Below, piece by piece: positions 46,355 through 55,418 of a stretch of DNA of 64,000 nucleotides. The translations under genes were made by a program, and so were the position numbers. Numbering within the stretch: the stretch's first letter is position 1; every line of letters begins with the position of its first letter. The stretch spans positions 310,001-374,000 of the forward strand of contig NZ_JAATOM010000004.1 in assembly GCF_019207085.1 (NCBI RefSeq). The letters are read 5' to 3'. The stretch is from Variovorax sp. dw_308. Lineage in GTDB: Bacteria; Pseudomonadota; Gammaproteobacteria; Burkholderiales; Burkholderiaceae_C. The notes under the pieces were generated by a model. The model was not told the origin of the DNA. It made no database searches and worked only from the letters and a program-made list of their open reading frames with translations.

Positions 46355-47128
46355 ATGAACAACATGCCTGAATACGAACACGCAACCCTCGCCATGCAAG
46401 CCGACGGCATCGCCACCGTCACGATCCGCTCGGCCAACGCGCTGAACATCATCGGCACCCCGGTCATCGACGACGTGCGTCAAGCCATCTCGCAACTTGC
46501 CGCGGAGAGCGAAGTGCGCGTGCTGGTGCTGCGCGGCGCTGGCGACAGGGCCTTCGTGGGTGGCGCCGACATCCGGGAGATGGGCGCGCTCGACGTCGAC
46601 AGCGCGCGCGTGTTCATCGACAAGCTGCGCGGCCTTTGCGAGGCGGTGCGGCTGTTCCCGAGCCCGGTGATCGCGCGCCTGTCCGGCTGGGCGCTGGGCG
46701 GTGGGCTGGAACTCGCGGCGGCTTGCGACTTGCGCATCGCCTCCAATCGTGCGCAGTTGGGCATGCCGGAGGTGAAGGTCGGCATTCCATCGATCATTCA
46801 TGCGGCGCTGTTGCCGCGCCTGATCGGGCAGGCGCGCGCGAACTGGCTGTTGATGACCGGCGACAACATCGATGCCGCCCAGGCCCTGGCCTGGGGCCTG
46901 GTGGACATCGTCGTGCCGCAGGAGCGGCTTGACGACGAAGTCGAGCGCATGGCGCGGAAGTTCGCGGGCTACGGACCTTCCGTGATGCGACAGCAGAAGC
47001 GCCTTCTGCGCGAATGGCAGCAGGAGCCGCTGGAATCCTCCATCCGCAACGGCGTGGAGGAGTTCGCGAGCGCCTATGCGACGGGCGAGCCGCAGCGCTT
47101 CATGGCGGCGTTCCTGAAGCGGAAGTAG
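46355..47128 (+). CDS. Enoyl-CoA hydratase/isomerase family protein
   Basis: 257 residues of the crotonase fold. The first oxyanion-hole segment is AFVGGADIREMGALD and the second is GWALGGGLELAAACDLRIAS, with the catalytic Glu in GMPEVKVGIPS. It acts on an acyl-CoA thioester by hydration, isomerisation or a related step. It follows iclR by 15 bases. Together with the GMC oxidoreductase and the transporter it suggests a small catabolic cluster for an unidentified alcohol or acid. Confidence 0.9.
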   Translation: MNNMPEYEHATLAMQADGIATVTIRSANALNIIGTPVIDDVRQAISQLAAESEVRVLVLRGAGDRAFVGGADIREMGALDVDSARVFIDKLRGLCEAVRLFPSPVIARLSGWALGGGLELAAACDLRIASNRAQLGMPEVKVGIPSIIHAALLPRLIGQARANWLLMTGDNIDAAQALAWGLVDIVVPQERLDDEVERMARKFAGYGPSVMRQQKRLLREWQQEPLESSIRNGVEEFASAYATGEPQRFMAAFLKRK

Positions 47129-47224
47129 CTGATAACAGGCCTCGGCTTTCGCACGGACTCTGATATATGAAGGCTTGAAGATTTCGTCGCGAGATCGGTG
47201 GCCGCAGTAGAAAGCTTCAAGCGA

Positions 47225-48136
47225 TCAGGTGTGGATGTAGATGTCGGGCTCCATGGCGATCGGCCGCTGTGGCTCTCCCAGCATCTCGCGCAGCGTCGAC
47301 TCGATCATTCGCGACATCGTGTCCAGCGCCAGGTCGTTCTGCTCCGTCCCAAAGGGCTCCTCGATCTCAGCGGCCAGGGCTTCGAGCGCGAAGAAGGTGT
47401 AGCCGATGAAGGCCACGATCACCGGCGTCATCGGGCCGATGGAGTCGATGAGGCCGAACGGCAGCAGCACGCTGTACAGGAAGATCGTGCGGTGGATGAT
47501 GACCGCGTAGGTGAACGGGATCGGCGTGCTGGCGATGCGCTCGCAACCACCCAGCGCTTCGGTCAACCGGCCCAGCGGATGTTCGACCGCGGGAACCAGC
47601 GTAGGCGCAAGCTGGCCGGCCTGCCGGCGGTCGCGCACCCATTCGCCGGCCAGGAGCAACAGCATCGCGGGCTTGAACAGCGTCGTCTGCAGGCGCGCGC
47701 GGTCTTCCGGAGAGAGCAGCCGTTCGAGATCGGCCGAGGGCTCGGTCTTGCGCAGTTGGTGGCGCAGCGCATGCACGAACGCGATCAACCGTCCCGCGAG
47801 CAATGGCACTTCGCCGGGCGGGTCCACCAGGGTGAGCGCCTGGCGCAGCATCGTGCGCGTCTCGTTGAGCACACTGCCCCAGAGCATGCGCGCCTCCCAG
47901 TAGCGCGCGTAGCTGGTGTTGTTGCGAAAGCCCAGGAAGATGGCCAGCGTCAGGCCGATGAGGGAGAAGGGCACGAAGTTGAGCGGAACCTTCCACTCGA
48001 ACAGCCGCCCGTGCATCACGGTGACGAGGATCGCGAAGCCGGTGACCAGCAGCAACTGCGGCGCGATGTCGCGCAGCACCGAGCCGCGCCACACGAACAC
48101 CATGCGCAGCCAATGGAGCGGCGGCCGGACGATCAC
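47225..48136 (-). CDS. Bestrophin-family anion channel
   Basis: About 303 residues, starting with GTG inside the end of ackA (GTGA overlap). Bestrophin features are FRNNTSYARYWEARMLWGSV near residue 70, a helical middle, and the C-terminal FGTEQNDLALDTMSRMIE. Four hydrophobic stretches are seen, including LLLVTGFAILVTVMHG and FLYSVLLPFGLIDSI. Bacterial bestrophins are pentameric ion channels. Translational coupling to acetate kinase suggests a role in balancing or releasing an anion formed by that pathway, but this is inferred only from position. Confidence 0.85.
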   Translation of the reverse strand: MIVRPPLHWLRMVFVWRGSVLRDIAPQLLLVTGFAILVTVMHGRLFEWKVPLNFVPFSLIGLTLAIFLGFRNNTSYARYWEARMLWGSVLNETRTMLRQALTLVDPPGEVPLLAGRLIAFVHALRHQLRKTEPSADLERLLSPEDRARLQTTLFKPAMLLLLAGEWVRDRRQAGQLAPTLVPAVEHPLGRLTEALGGCERIASTPIPFTYAVIIHRTIFLYSVLLPFGLIDSIGPMTPVIVAFIGYTFFALEALAAEIEEPFGTEQNDLALDTMSRMIESTLREMLGEPQRPIAMEPDIYIHT

Positions 48137-49317
48137 CCGCCGGCCTGCGAGATCTTCATCGCGTGGCGCGCGATCATCAGCTCCTCGTTGGTGGGTATGA
48201 CCCACACCGACACCTTGCTCGCAGCCGTGCTGATGCGCGGCCCGCCCGATTGGTTGGCCACCGGGTCCAGCGCGATGCCCAGCCAGGCTGCGTCGCGGCA
48301 GGCGCGCTCGCGAATCGACGCTGAGTGCTCGCCGATGCCGGCGGTGAAAACCAGCGCATCGACCCCGCCGGCCGCCGCGGCCAGCGATCCCAGTTCGCGC
48401 CCCAGCCGGTAGACGAACAAGTCGACCGCCTGCCTGGCGCGCGGGTCCTCGCTCGCCTGCAGCACCCGCATGTCGCTGGACACGCCCGACACGCCGAGCA
48501 GCCCCGACTGCTTGTAGATCAGGTCTTCGATGGCACGCACGTCCATTGCCATCTCGTCCATCAGGTAGAGCAGCACGCCCGGGTCGAGGCTGCCGCAACG
48601 CGTGCCCATCGGCAGGCCGTCGAGCGCGGTGAAACCCATCGTGCTGGCGACGCTTCGGCCGTCGACCATCGCGCACATGCTGCTTCCGTTGCCCAGGTGC
48701 GCAACGATGGTGCGCCCTGACGCCGCCTTCGCATCGAACCCGCCCAGCACGCTGGCGATGTACTCGTACGAGAGCCCGTGGAACCCATAGCGCCGCACGC
48801 CGCGGTCAGTGATGGACGGCGGCAGTGCGAAGGCTTGCGCGACCTCCGGTTGGCGGCGATGGAAGGCCGTGTCGAAGCAGGCGACCTGGAGCAGCTTGGG
48901 CTGGAGCTTCGCGATGATCTCGATCGGCCCGAGGTTGTGCGGCTGATGCAGCGGTGCCAGCGGACTCAGCTTGCGCAGCGCCGCGATCACGTCGGCATCG
49001 ATGCGCACTGGCTGCGCGAAAGCCAGCCCCCCGTGCACCACGCGATGGCCGACTGCAACGAGGCTGTGACCGGCGAGTTGCTCACGGAAGAACTCGATCA
49101 GGAAGGCGATGGCCCCCTCATGACCCAGCGCGATGCCATCGCCCCATTCGCGATCGCCGATGCGCGTTCCGATGGCCGACTTGGCGGTGAAGCGGGGCGC
49201 GGTGTACAGGCCTTCGACCTGGCCGTTGAACAACGGGATGTTTTCTCCCTCCGCTTCGAAGACACTGAACTTGATGCTCGAGGAGCCGGCATTGAGGACG
49301 AGGACGACATCGGACAT
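48133..49317 (-). CDS. ackA: Acetate kinase
   Basis: 394 residues, normal for AckA. Signatures LVLNAGSSSIKFSVF at the N-terminus, VGHRVVHGG, TIVAHLGNGSSMCAMVDG and STMGFTALDGLPMGTRCG are present, and IGEHSASIRERAC lies near the end. It converts acetyl phosphate and ADP to acetate and ATP. It follows the phosphotransacetylase gene by four bases and overlaps the bestrophin start. Acetyl phosphate made by Xsc, encoded 10 kb away, could be a source of its substrate. Confidence 0.96.
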   Translation of the reverse strand: MSDVVLVLNAGSSSIKFSVFEAEGENIPLFNGQVEGLYTAPRFTAKSAIGTRIGDREWGDGIALGHEGAIAFLIEFFREQLAGHSLVAVGHRVVHGGLAFAQPVRIDADVIAALRKLSPLAPLHQPHNLGPIEIIAKLQPKLLQVACFDTAFHRRQPEVAQAFALPPSITDRGVRRYGFHGLSYEYIASVLGGFDAKAASGRTIVAHLGNGSSMCAMVDGRSVASTMGFTALDGLPMGTRCGSLDPGVLLYLMDEMAMDVRAIEDLIYKQSGLLGVSGVSSDMRVLQASEDPRARQAVDLFVYRLGRELGSLAAAAGGVDALVFTAGIGEHSASIRERACRDAAWLGIALDPVANQSGGPRISTAASKVSVWVIPTNEELMIARHAMKISQAGG

Positions 49318-49321
49318 GCGG

Positions 49322-50260
49322 TCAGCCTAGCAGCTTGGCGCTTTCGCGGCGGGCTTGCGCGACCAGCGCCGCCACCGCGCACGATGCGAGCCTGGCGATG
49401 AGCGAGTCGGCCCGGCTGGTCAGGATGATCGGCACCCGCGCGCCGAGCACGATGCCCGCCGTGTCCGCGCCGGCCAGGAAGGACAGGCTCTTGGCCAGCA
49501 TGTTGCCCGCTTCCAGGTCGGGCACCAGCAGCACGTTGGCGCGACCGGCCACCGGCGACTTGATGCCCTTGACGCGTGCGGCCTCCGGGTCGATGGCGTT
49601 GTCCAGCGCCAGCGGGCCGTCGATGAGCGCGCCGGTGACCTGGCCCCGGTCCATCATCTTGCACAGGGCGGCGGCGTCGAGCGTGGACGGCACCTTGGGA
49701 TTGACGGTTTCCATCGCCGAGAGAACGGCCACGCGCACCTCGTCGATCTGCAGCGCGTGGGCGAGGTCGATCGCGTTCTGCAGGATGTCGGCCTTGACCT
49801 CGAGCGTGGGCGCAATGTTCACGGCCGCGTCGGTGATGATGAGTGCGTCGTCATGGCCGGGCACGTCCATCACGAAGCAATGGCTCACGCGCCGCGCGGT
49901 GCGCAGGCCCGTCCCGCTCTTGACCACCGCGCCCATCAGTTCGTCGGTGTGCAGGCTGCCCTTCATCAGCGCCTCGGCCTTGCCCTCGCGCACCAGTTGC
50001 ACGGCCATCTCCGCGGAGGCGACGCTGAAGGGGGCGTCCACGATGGGTATGCCCGTGAGGTCCAGGCCGCATGCCTCGGCCACGGCCAGGATGCGGGCGG
50101 TCGGCCCCACGAGGATCGGTGCGATGAGACCCAGCCGCGCCGCCTGGAGGGCGCCTTCCAGCGAACTCTGGTCGCAGGGATGCGCGACCGCGGTCGGCGT
50201 GGGGGTGAGCGCCTGGCAGCGCTCGATGAGGCGGTTGTATTTGTCGTGGGGTCTGTCCAT
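49322..50260 (-). CDS. pta: Phosphate acetyltransferase (short Pta/Ptb-like)
   Basis: 312 residues, the single-domain form. Family motifs are LGLIAPILVGPTARILAVAE, EGKAEALMKGSLHTDELMGA, VMDVPGHDDALIITDAAVNI and VLLVPDLEAGNMLAKSL. It interconverts acetyl phosphate and acetyl-CoA. Phosphobutyryltransferase is a possible alternative, since short proteins of this group overlap in sequence, but its pairing with ackA and nearness to Xsc favours acetyl. A longer upstream frame exists, but MDRPHDKYNRLIERCQAL is the family start. Confidence 0.88.
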   Translation of the reverse strand: MDRPHDKYNRLIERCQALTPTPTAVAHPCDQSSLEGALQAARLGLIAPILVGPTARILAVAEACGLDLTGIPIVDAPFSVASAEMAVQLVREGKAEALMKGSLHTDELMGAVVKSGTGLRTARRVSHCFVMDVPGHDDALIITDAAVNIAPTLEVKADILQNAIDLAHALQIDEVRVAVLSAMETVNPKVPSTLDAAALCKMMDRGQVTGALIDGPLALDNAIDPEAARVKGIKSPVAGRANVLLVPDLEAGNMLAKSLSFLAGADTAGIVLGARVPIILTSRADSLIARLASCAVAALVAQARRESAKLLG

Positions 50261-50492
50261 GGTGACCTGCCTTGTGGATGGTTGGCGCAGCGCCCCTGCG
50301 CGAAGTGCGATTGACTGGAGGAAGTCCGGGCACGGCGCCTGGCTGGCGCCCGCTGAAGGAGCGTAAGTGTGCCTTTGGATCAAGGCCGTATCAAGACAGG
50401 CGGCGTGCGCGTTTGTATCGTGGGTCCGTGCACCGTATCGCGCTCGCTGCGAGCGAGTCGATACTTGTGCCATCCGATCGATGAGGCTTGCC

Positions 50493-50864
50493 ATGAACCC
50501 ACCACCAGATCGCCGGCCCGCGTGGCAGCGGGAAGGCCACGAACCTGACTACCGCTTCTCGCTGGCGAACGAGCGCACCTTCCTCGCCTGGGTCCGCACG
50601 GCGCTCGCGTTGCTGGCGGGCGCCGTGCTGTTCGACCAGCTGGCCACGCGCTCGCCCGGGCATCCGTATGTGTCGGTGCTCGCGGTGGTGGGCAGCGGCA
50701 TTGCCGCGCTGCTGGCCGCCGCGGCGTATTGGCGCTGGAGGGGCAACGAGATCGCGATGCGCCATGACCGGCCGCTGCCGGGCTCGAAGTCGCTCGCTGT
50801 GCTGGCCTTGCTGCTGTTCGCCTCCGCAGTCCTGGTGACGCTGGCGCTTGCGGGGCTGGTGTGA
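50493..50864 (+). CDS. DUF202 (YidH-like) small membrane protein
   Basis: 123 residues. The DUF202 signature FSLANERTFLAWVRTALALL starts near residue 22. Three hydrophobic helices follow (ALLAGAVLFDQLAT, VLAVVGSGIAALLAAAAYW, SLAVLALLLFASAVLVTLAL). It overlaps the next DUF202 gene as GTGA. DUF202 proteins are paired inner-membrane proteins of unknown function. GAGG six bases before the ATG supports this start. The pair is divergent from the phosphotransacetylase gene and convergent with the CoA ligase gene. Confidence 0.82.
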   Translation: MNPPPDRRPAWQREGHEPDYRFSLANERTFLAWVRTALALLAGAVLFDQLATRSPGHPYVSVLAVVGSGIAALLAAAAYWRWRGNEIAMRHDRPLPGSKSLAVLALLLFASAVLVTLALAGLV

Positions 50865-51172
50865 GGGACCCGGGCCTGCAGCCGGAGCGCACGGCGATGG
50901 CGTGGACGCGCACGGCCATCTCGGCCCTGGTCTGCGCCGTGGTCTACCTGAAATTGGCGCTCGCCGCCCACAGCGTGCTGCTGGGCGTGGGCGGTGCGGT
51001 GATGCTGTTCGGCGCGCTCGGGCTGGTGCTGATCGCGATGCGGCGGCGGGTTGATCTTGTGAGCACGGGCGTGCGCGTCGCGCCGGCCGGCCACCTGCTC
51101 AAGTGGACGGCCGTGGTTGTTTGCGTCGGGGCCGTGGTTTCCATTGCCGCAACGCTGATCGAAAGGATGTGA
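50861..51172 (+). CDS. DUF202 (YidG-like) small membrane protein
   Basis: 103 residues starting with GTG in a four-base overlap with the previous gene. The DUF202 opening is LQPERTAMAWTRTAISAL, followed by three helices, the last being HLLKWTAVVVCVGAVVSIAA. It resembles YidG, and the first gene resembles YidH. The coupled translation suggests a heteromeric membrane complex. No role in sulfonate metabolism is known. Confidence 0.82.
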   Translation: MRDPGLQPERTAMAWTRTAISALVCAVVYLKLALAAHSVLLGVGGAVMLFGALGLVLIAMRRRVDLVSTGVRVAPAGHLLKWTAVVVCVGAVVSIAATLIERM

Positions 51173-51182
51173 ATCGAAATCT

Positions 51183-52754
51183 TCACGCCTTTCGCGCCGC
51201 ATTGGACGCATCGCCTTGCGCAACCGCTTCCTGCATGTCGAACAGGGGAGCGAGCTTGAGGCGCTGCACCTTACCGGACGGTCCGCGCGGCAGGTCGTCG
51301 ACGATGCGGAAGTAGGCCGGCGTCTTGAAGCGGCCCAGCGTTGTCTCGCAGAAGCTGCGCAGCGCGGCTTCATCGACGGCGATGCCTTCGCGCAGCACGA
51401 TGCATGCGCCGATCTGCTGGCCGTAGTGCTTGTCGGGCACACCCACCGCGGCGGCTTCGCGCACCGCGGGGTGCCGGAGCAGGGCCTCGTCGATCTCGCG
51501 CGGCGCGATGTTCTCGCCGCCCTTGATGATGAGTTCCTTGATGCGGCCGGTGACGAAGAAGAAGCCGTCCGCATCGCGGTGACCCAGGTCGCCGGTGCGC
51601 AGCCAGCCATCGGGCGTGAAACTGTCGCGGGTGGCCTGCTCGTTCTTGTAGTAGCCGAGCATGACGTTGGGGCCGCGAATCGCCAGTTCGCCGGTGACGC
51701 CGTCGGGCACTTCAAGCAGTGCCGCGTCGATCACGCGCGCCTCGCAGCCTGACGCGCGGCCGACCGAGCCGAGCTTGCGCTGCTGCGGCGCCATCGGGTT
51801 GGAGAAGGAGGGCGCCGCGGTCTCGGTGAGGCCCATGGTCTCGACGATGCCGATGCCGAACATGGCTTCGAAGGCGCGGTGATGCTCGGGCGGCAGGGCG
51901 GCGGACGCGGAACGGCAGAAGCGGATCGCGGCCGTCTCATCGCGCGGCGGTGCGTCGCCCTCGAGCAGGTAGGAAATCATCGTCGGCACGACGTTGATCC
52001 AGGTGCATTGCGTCGTCGTCGCCTGCGTCCAGAAGCGGCCGGCGGAGAAGCGCGCCGGCATCGCCAGGCTGCCGCCATGCGCGAGCGGCGCGAGCATGGT
52101 CACGGCGAAGGCGTTGATGTGATAGAGCGGCAGCACGGCCAGCACGCGGTCGCTGGTGGCCAGCGCGTGTTCATGGCTGATGGCATGCGCATTGGCCGAG
52201 AGATTGGCCTGGGTCAGCATCACGCCCTTGGGTTGGCCGGTGGTGCCGGAGGTGTACATCAGCAGGGCGATGGCGTCGGGAGCGGGTGCCGGTGCCTGGA
52301 TTGCCTGATCGGATTCATCGGTTTCGCCGGGCAGGGTCGCGGCATCCGGGTCCACGACGAGCACCGCCACCTCGCGCCCGATGTCCTCCAGCATGGCGCG
52401 CACGCGGGCCTCCCATTCGGGCGCCACGCACACGGTGCGGCAGTCGGAGTGCATCAGCACATAGCGCATCTGCTCGGGCTGCGAGACCAGGTTGACCGGG
52501 TTGACGCACAAGCCGGCATGCATCGCGCCCAGCAGCAGGCGCAGCGTCTGCAGGCCGTTGGGCATCACGATCGAGACAGTGTCGCCCTGTCGCGCGCCAT
52601 TGCGTTGCAGCACGGCCGCGACGGTGCGGCAGCCTCGGGCCAGTTCGGCGTAGTCGATGCGGCGGCCGTCCTCGGCGGACACTGCATAGGTCGCGGAAGG
52701 CTGCGTCGCCGCTCGATGCTCGATCAGTTCATGAACGGTGCGCGCCAACCCCAT
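51183..52754 (-). CDS. sauT: AMP-forming CoA ligase, probable sulfoacetate-CoA ligase (SauT-like)
   Basis: 523 residues of the adenylate-forming superfamily. The P-loop is LLMYTSGTTGQPKGVML, the hinge region is GWLRTGDLGHRDADGF and KELIIKGGENIAPREID, and the C-terminal lysine is in PRGPSGKVQRLKL. It starts two bases after the stop of the SauS-like dehydrogenase gene. The sauS-sauT pair is known from Cupriavidus sulfoacetate degradation, with SauT activating sulfoacetate to sulfoacetyl-CoA. The fold is certain; the substrate follows from context with SauS-like and Xsc genes and could be another short acid. Confidence 0.75.
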   Translation of the reverse strand: MGLARTVHELIEHRAATQPSATYAVSAEDGRRIDYAELARGCRTVAAVLQRNGARQGDTVSIVMPNGLQTLRLLLGAMHAGLCVNPVNLVSQPEQMRYVLMHSDCRTVCVAPEWEARVRAMLEDIGREVAVLVVDPDAATLPGETDESDQAIQAPAPAPDAIALLMYTSGTTGQPKGVMLTQANLSANAHAISHEHALATSDRVLAVLPLYHINAFAVTMLAPLAHGGSLAMPARFSAGRFWTQATTTQCTWINVVPTMISYLLEGDAPPRDETAAIRFCRSASAALPPEHHRAFEAMFGIGIVETMGLTETAAPSFSNPMAPQQRKLGSVGRASGCEARVIDAALLEVPDGVTGELAIRGPNVMLGYYKNEQATRDSFTPDGWLRTGDLGHRDADGFFFVTGRIKELIIKGGENIAPREIDEALLRHPAVREAAAVGVPDKHYGQQIGACIVLREGIAVDEAALRSFCETTLGRFKTPAYFRIVDDLPRGPSGKVQRLKLAPLFDMQEAVAQGDASNAARKA

Positions 52755-52756
52755 GT

Positions 52757-54202
52757 TCAGTCCGCACCGTGCTGCGCAAAGTACGCGCCGAAGATTTCTT
52801 CCTCGCTCGGCACGCGCTCCGGTATCGGCCGCGAGATGCGCGTGATGTTGAGGTAGTGCCGGTAGTTCATGTTGTCGGAGAAATTGTTCCTGCCCCAGGT
52901 GCCGCAGCCCATCGAGAGCGAGAAGGGCAGGCCGTTGTCGAAGCTGCCGCCGGTGGCGATGCAGTGCGCCTGGTCGACGATCACGCGCGAGACCGGCAGA
53001 TGGAGGCCGAGCTGGAGCGCGCGCTCTGGCACGGCGCTGTGCAGGCCGACCGAATGGCCCGCGCCTTCGTAGGCGTAGATGCGCGCGACCGTCGCCGCGG
53101 CCTCTTCGAAATCGCGCGCCGCATAGATGGCAAGCACGGGGCTCAGCTTTTCGCCGGAGAACGGATGGTCATGGCCGACGCCATCCTCGGCGACCATGAG
53201 GATGCGCGGGTCGGTCGAGGCAATGGCCAGCCACCCCTCGCGGTTGGCGCCGTCGAGGGCGGCCGCGCGCTCGCAGATGGCGCGCGCCGACTGGCCGATG
53301 ACGGCGGGCGAGAGCTTGCCCTGCGGCCACATCAACGCCTGCAGCGTGGCCTTCTGCGCGGCGGCGAGCATGACGGCGCCGCGGTCCTTGAGGGCAGCCA
53401 GCATCCGCGGGCGCACCGCGTCGACGATCACCAGGCTGTTCTCCGACGAGCAACTGGTCGCGTTGTCGAAGGTCTTCGAGCGCACGATGCGGTCCGCCGC
53501 CGCGCTCACGTCCGCCGTCTCGTCCACGATGCCGGCCACGTTGCCCGCGCCCACGCCGAAGGCCGGCGTTCCGCTCGCATAGGCGGCGCGCACGTTGGCT
53601 TGCGAACCGGTCGCCACCACCAGGTCGCACAGGCGCATCAGCTCCGCCGTCGATTGCTTGTTGACCGGGGCCGGCAACAGTTGCACCAGGTCGTGCGGCG
53701 CGCCGATGCGGTCGAACTGCTGGTGGATGAATTCGATGAGCCGCGCCGCCGTGGACCAGCCCTTGGGCGAAGGCGCGACGATCACCGCATTGCGCCCCTT
53801 GAGCGCATTGATGATCTTGTTGGCCGGCGTCGCGCCGGGGTTGGTGGAGGGCGTGATGGCGCACACCACGCCCACCGGCCGCGCGATCTCGACGATGCCC
53901 GTTGCCGGGTCTTCGGCGATCACGCCCACCGAACGCGCGCCCTTGAGGTCGCGCAGCAGGCCGAAGGTCTTGCGGTGGTTCTTGCGGACCTTGTCCTCGA
54001 CATTGCCGACGCCGGTGTCGGCAACGGCCAGCTCTGCGAGTTCCCGATTGCGGGTGGGCTCGATGATGGCCCAGCCCGCCGCGACCACGGCCATGTCGAC
54101 CTGTTCCTGCGACCATGTTTCGTAGATGCGTTGCGCGGCGCGGGCGCGGGCCACGAGTTCGGCGATGGGGCCATCGGGCAGGGGAGATGTCGGTTGTGCC
54201 AT
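52757..54202 (-). CDS. sauS: Acylating aldehyde dehydrogenase, probable sulfoacetaldehyde dehydrogenase (SauS-like)
   Basis: 481 residues. The CoA-acylating ALDH fold is seen in VGVVCAITPSTNPGATPANK, HDLVQLLPAPVNKQSTAELM, and the nucleophile Cys near 251 in TFDNATSCSSENS, followed by HIS-type C-terminal segments such as GHSVGLHSAVPERALQLG. Such enzymes interconvert an acyl-CoA and an aldehyde. With the adjoining CoA ligase and the downstream Xsc it fits SauS, which reduces sulfoacetyl-CoA to sulfoacetaldehyde. It lies four bases after the Bug receptor gene, so the three are one operon. Confidence 0.8.
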   Translation of the reverse strand: MAQPTSPLPDGPIAELVARARAAQRIYETWSQEQVDMAVVAAGWAIIEPTRNRELAELAVADTGVGNVEDKVRKNHRKTFGLLRDLKGARSVGVIAEDPATGIVEIARPVGVVCAITPSTNPGATPANKIINALKGRNAVIVAPSPKGWSTAARLIEFIHQQFDRIGAPHDLVQLLPAPVNKQSTAELMRLCDLVVATGSQANVRAAYASGTPAFGVGAGNVAGIVDETADVSAAADRIVRSKTFDNATSCSSENSLVIVDAVRPRMLAALKDRGAVMLAAAQKATLQALMWPQGKLSPAVIGQSARAICERAAALDGANREGWLAIASTDPRILMVAEDGVGHDHPFSGEKLSPVLAIYAARDFEEAAATVARIYAYEGAGHSVGLHSAVPERALQLGLHLPVSRVIVDQAHCIATGGSFDNGLPFSLSMGCGTWGRNNFSDNMNYRHYLNITRISRPIPERVPSEEEIFGAYFAQHGAD

Positions 54203-54206
54203 TCGT

Positions 54207-55193
54207 TCAATCCACCGAGATGTGGGCTTCCTTGACCAGCTTGCTCCAGCGCGCGAGCTCGGCGTTGACCACCATGCCCAAGGCCTCCGGCGTGCCGCCG
54301 ACGCCTTCGCTGCCCTGGGCCAGCAGCTTGTCGCGGATGTCGGGTTCGTGCACGACGGTGTCGATGGCCTTGCTGAGCTTGTCGATGATCGGCCTCGGCG
54401 TCTTGGCCGGCACGAACACCGCGTACCAGGAGTCGACGTCGAAATCGGCAATGCCGGCCTCCTGCATGGTCGGCACGTCGGGGAAGGCGGCGCTGCGCTT
54501 GGTCGTCGACACGGCGAGCGCCTTGAGCTTGCCGGCCTTCACGAACTGCGCCGCCGCGGGAATCGACACCCACAGCAGCGGCACCTGCCCGCCCATCACG
54601 TCGGTCACGGCGGGGCCGCCGCCGCGATAGGGGATGTGCGTCATCGCCACGTCGGTGCGCAGCTTGAACAACTCGCCAGCCAGGTGCCCGGGCGAGCCGT
54701 TGCCGACCGACGCGAACGACAGCGTGCCCGGCTTCTCCTTGCCCAGCGTCACCAGTTCGGCGATCGTGTTGGGCCTGAACTGCGGATAGGCCACGAGGAT
54801 CTGCGGCAGAGACGCCACCATGCCGACCGGCTCGAAGTCCCTGGCCGTGTCGAAGGGCAGCTTGGGGTAGATGGCGGGGTTGATCGTGTGCGACGACAGC
54901 GTAAACAGCACGGTATAGCCGTCGGGCGCCGCCTTGGCCACCATGTCGGTGCCGATGGAGCCGGCCGCGCCGCCGCGGTTGTCGATCACCAGCGGCTGCC
55001 CGAGCAGCGCCTGCATGCGCTCCTGCACGATGCGCGCGATGACGTCGGTGCCGCCGCCGGGCGGGTAGGGGACGACGAGTCGGATCGGCCTGGTGGGGTA
55101 GTCGTTGGCGGGCTGGGCCTGGGCGCCCAGGCCGGCGCCGAGCGCCATGGCGGCGAGCAGGCTGAACCTGAGCAAGCGTGCAAGGCAGTTCAT
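54207..55193 (-). CDS. Bug-family (TctC-like) periplasmic solute-binding receptor
   Basis: 328 residues. The signal peptide ends near GAQAQP. The Bug fold is clear: YPTRPIRLVVPYPPGGGTDV, IVQERMQALLGQPLVIDNRG, AGSIGTDMVAKAAPDGYT, and HIPYRGGGPAVTDVMGGQVP. Such receptors feed tripartite tricarboxylate transporters and bind carboxylates. No TctA or TctB membrane gene is adjacent, as is common for orphan Bug genes in Burkholderiales. As the first gene of the SauS/SauT operon it probably binds sulfoacetate or a related anion. Confidence 0.9.
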   Translation of the reverse strand: MNCLARLLRFSLLAAMALGAGLGAQAQPANDYPTRPIRLVVPYPPGGGTDVIARIVQERMQALLGQPLVIDNRGGAAGSIGTDMVAKAAPDGYTVLFTLSSHTINPAIYPKLPFDTARDFEPVGMVASLPQILVAYPQFRPNTIAELVTLGKEKPGTLSFASVGNGSPGHLAGELFKLRTDVAMTHIPYRGGGPAVTDVMGGQVPLLWVSIPAAAQFVKAGKLKALAVSTTKRSAAFPDVPTMQEAGIADFDVDSWYAVFVPAKTPRPIIDKLSKAIDTVVHEPDIRDKLLAQGSEGVGGTPEALGMVVNAELARWSKLVKEAHISVD

Positions 55194-55418
55194 TCTTCGT
55201 TGCTCCGTCTGTTCGCAATAGTTGGGTGAGCGCGCAGCATGGCGCATCGAGCCGGTGTGATGGCTCGCGGGCAGCATAGCCGTGGGCGGGCGCGCGCGCC
55301 AGTTCGGGTATGCCACGTGTCGCGCGGGTGCAGACGCGGATTGCCGACCACGCGATCCGGAGGGCCAATGTGAGCGCTTCCGGCGCAATCGGCCGAACCC
55401 CATGGCGCAGGACTCATA

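Noticed and set aside
47173..47222. GCTTGAAG and CTTCAAGC inverted repeat between the hydratase and bestrophin genes as a terminator
   Set aside because: The eight-base stem has a loop of 34 bases and no T-run, too weak to call.
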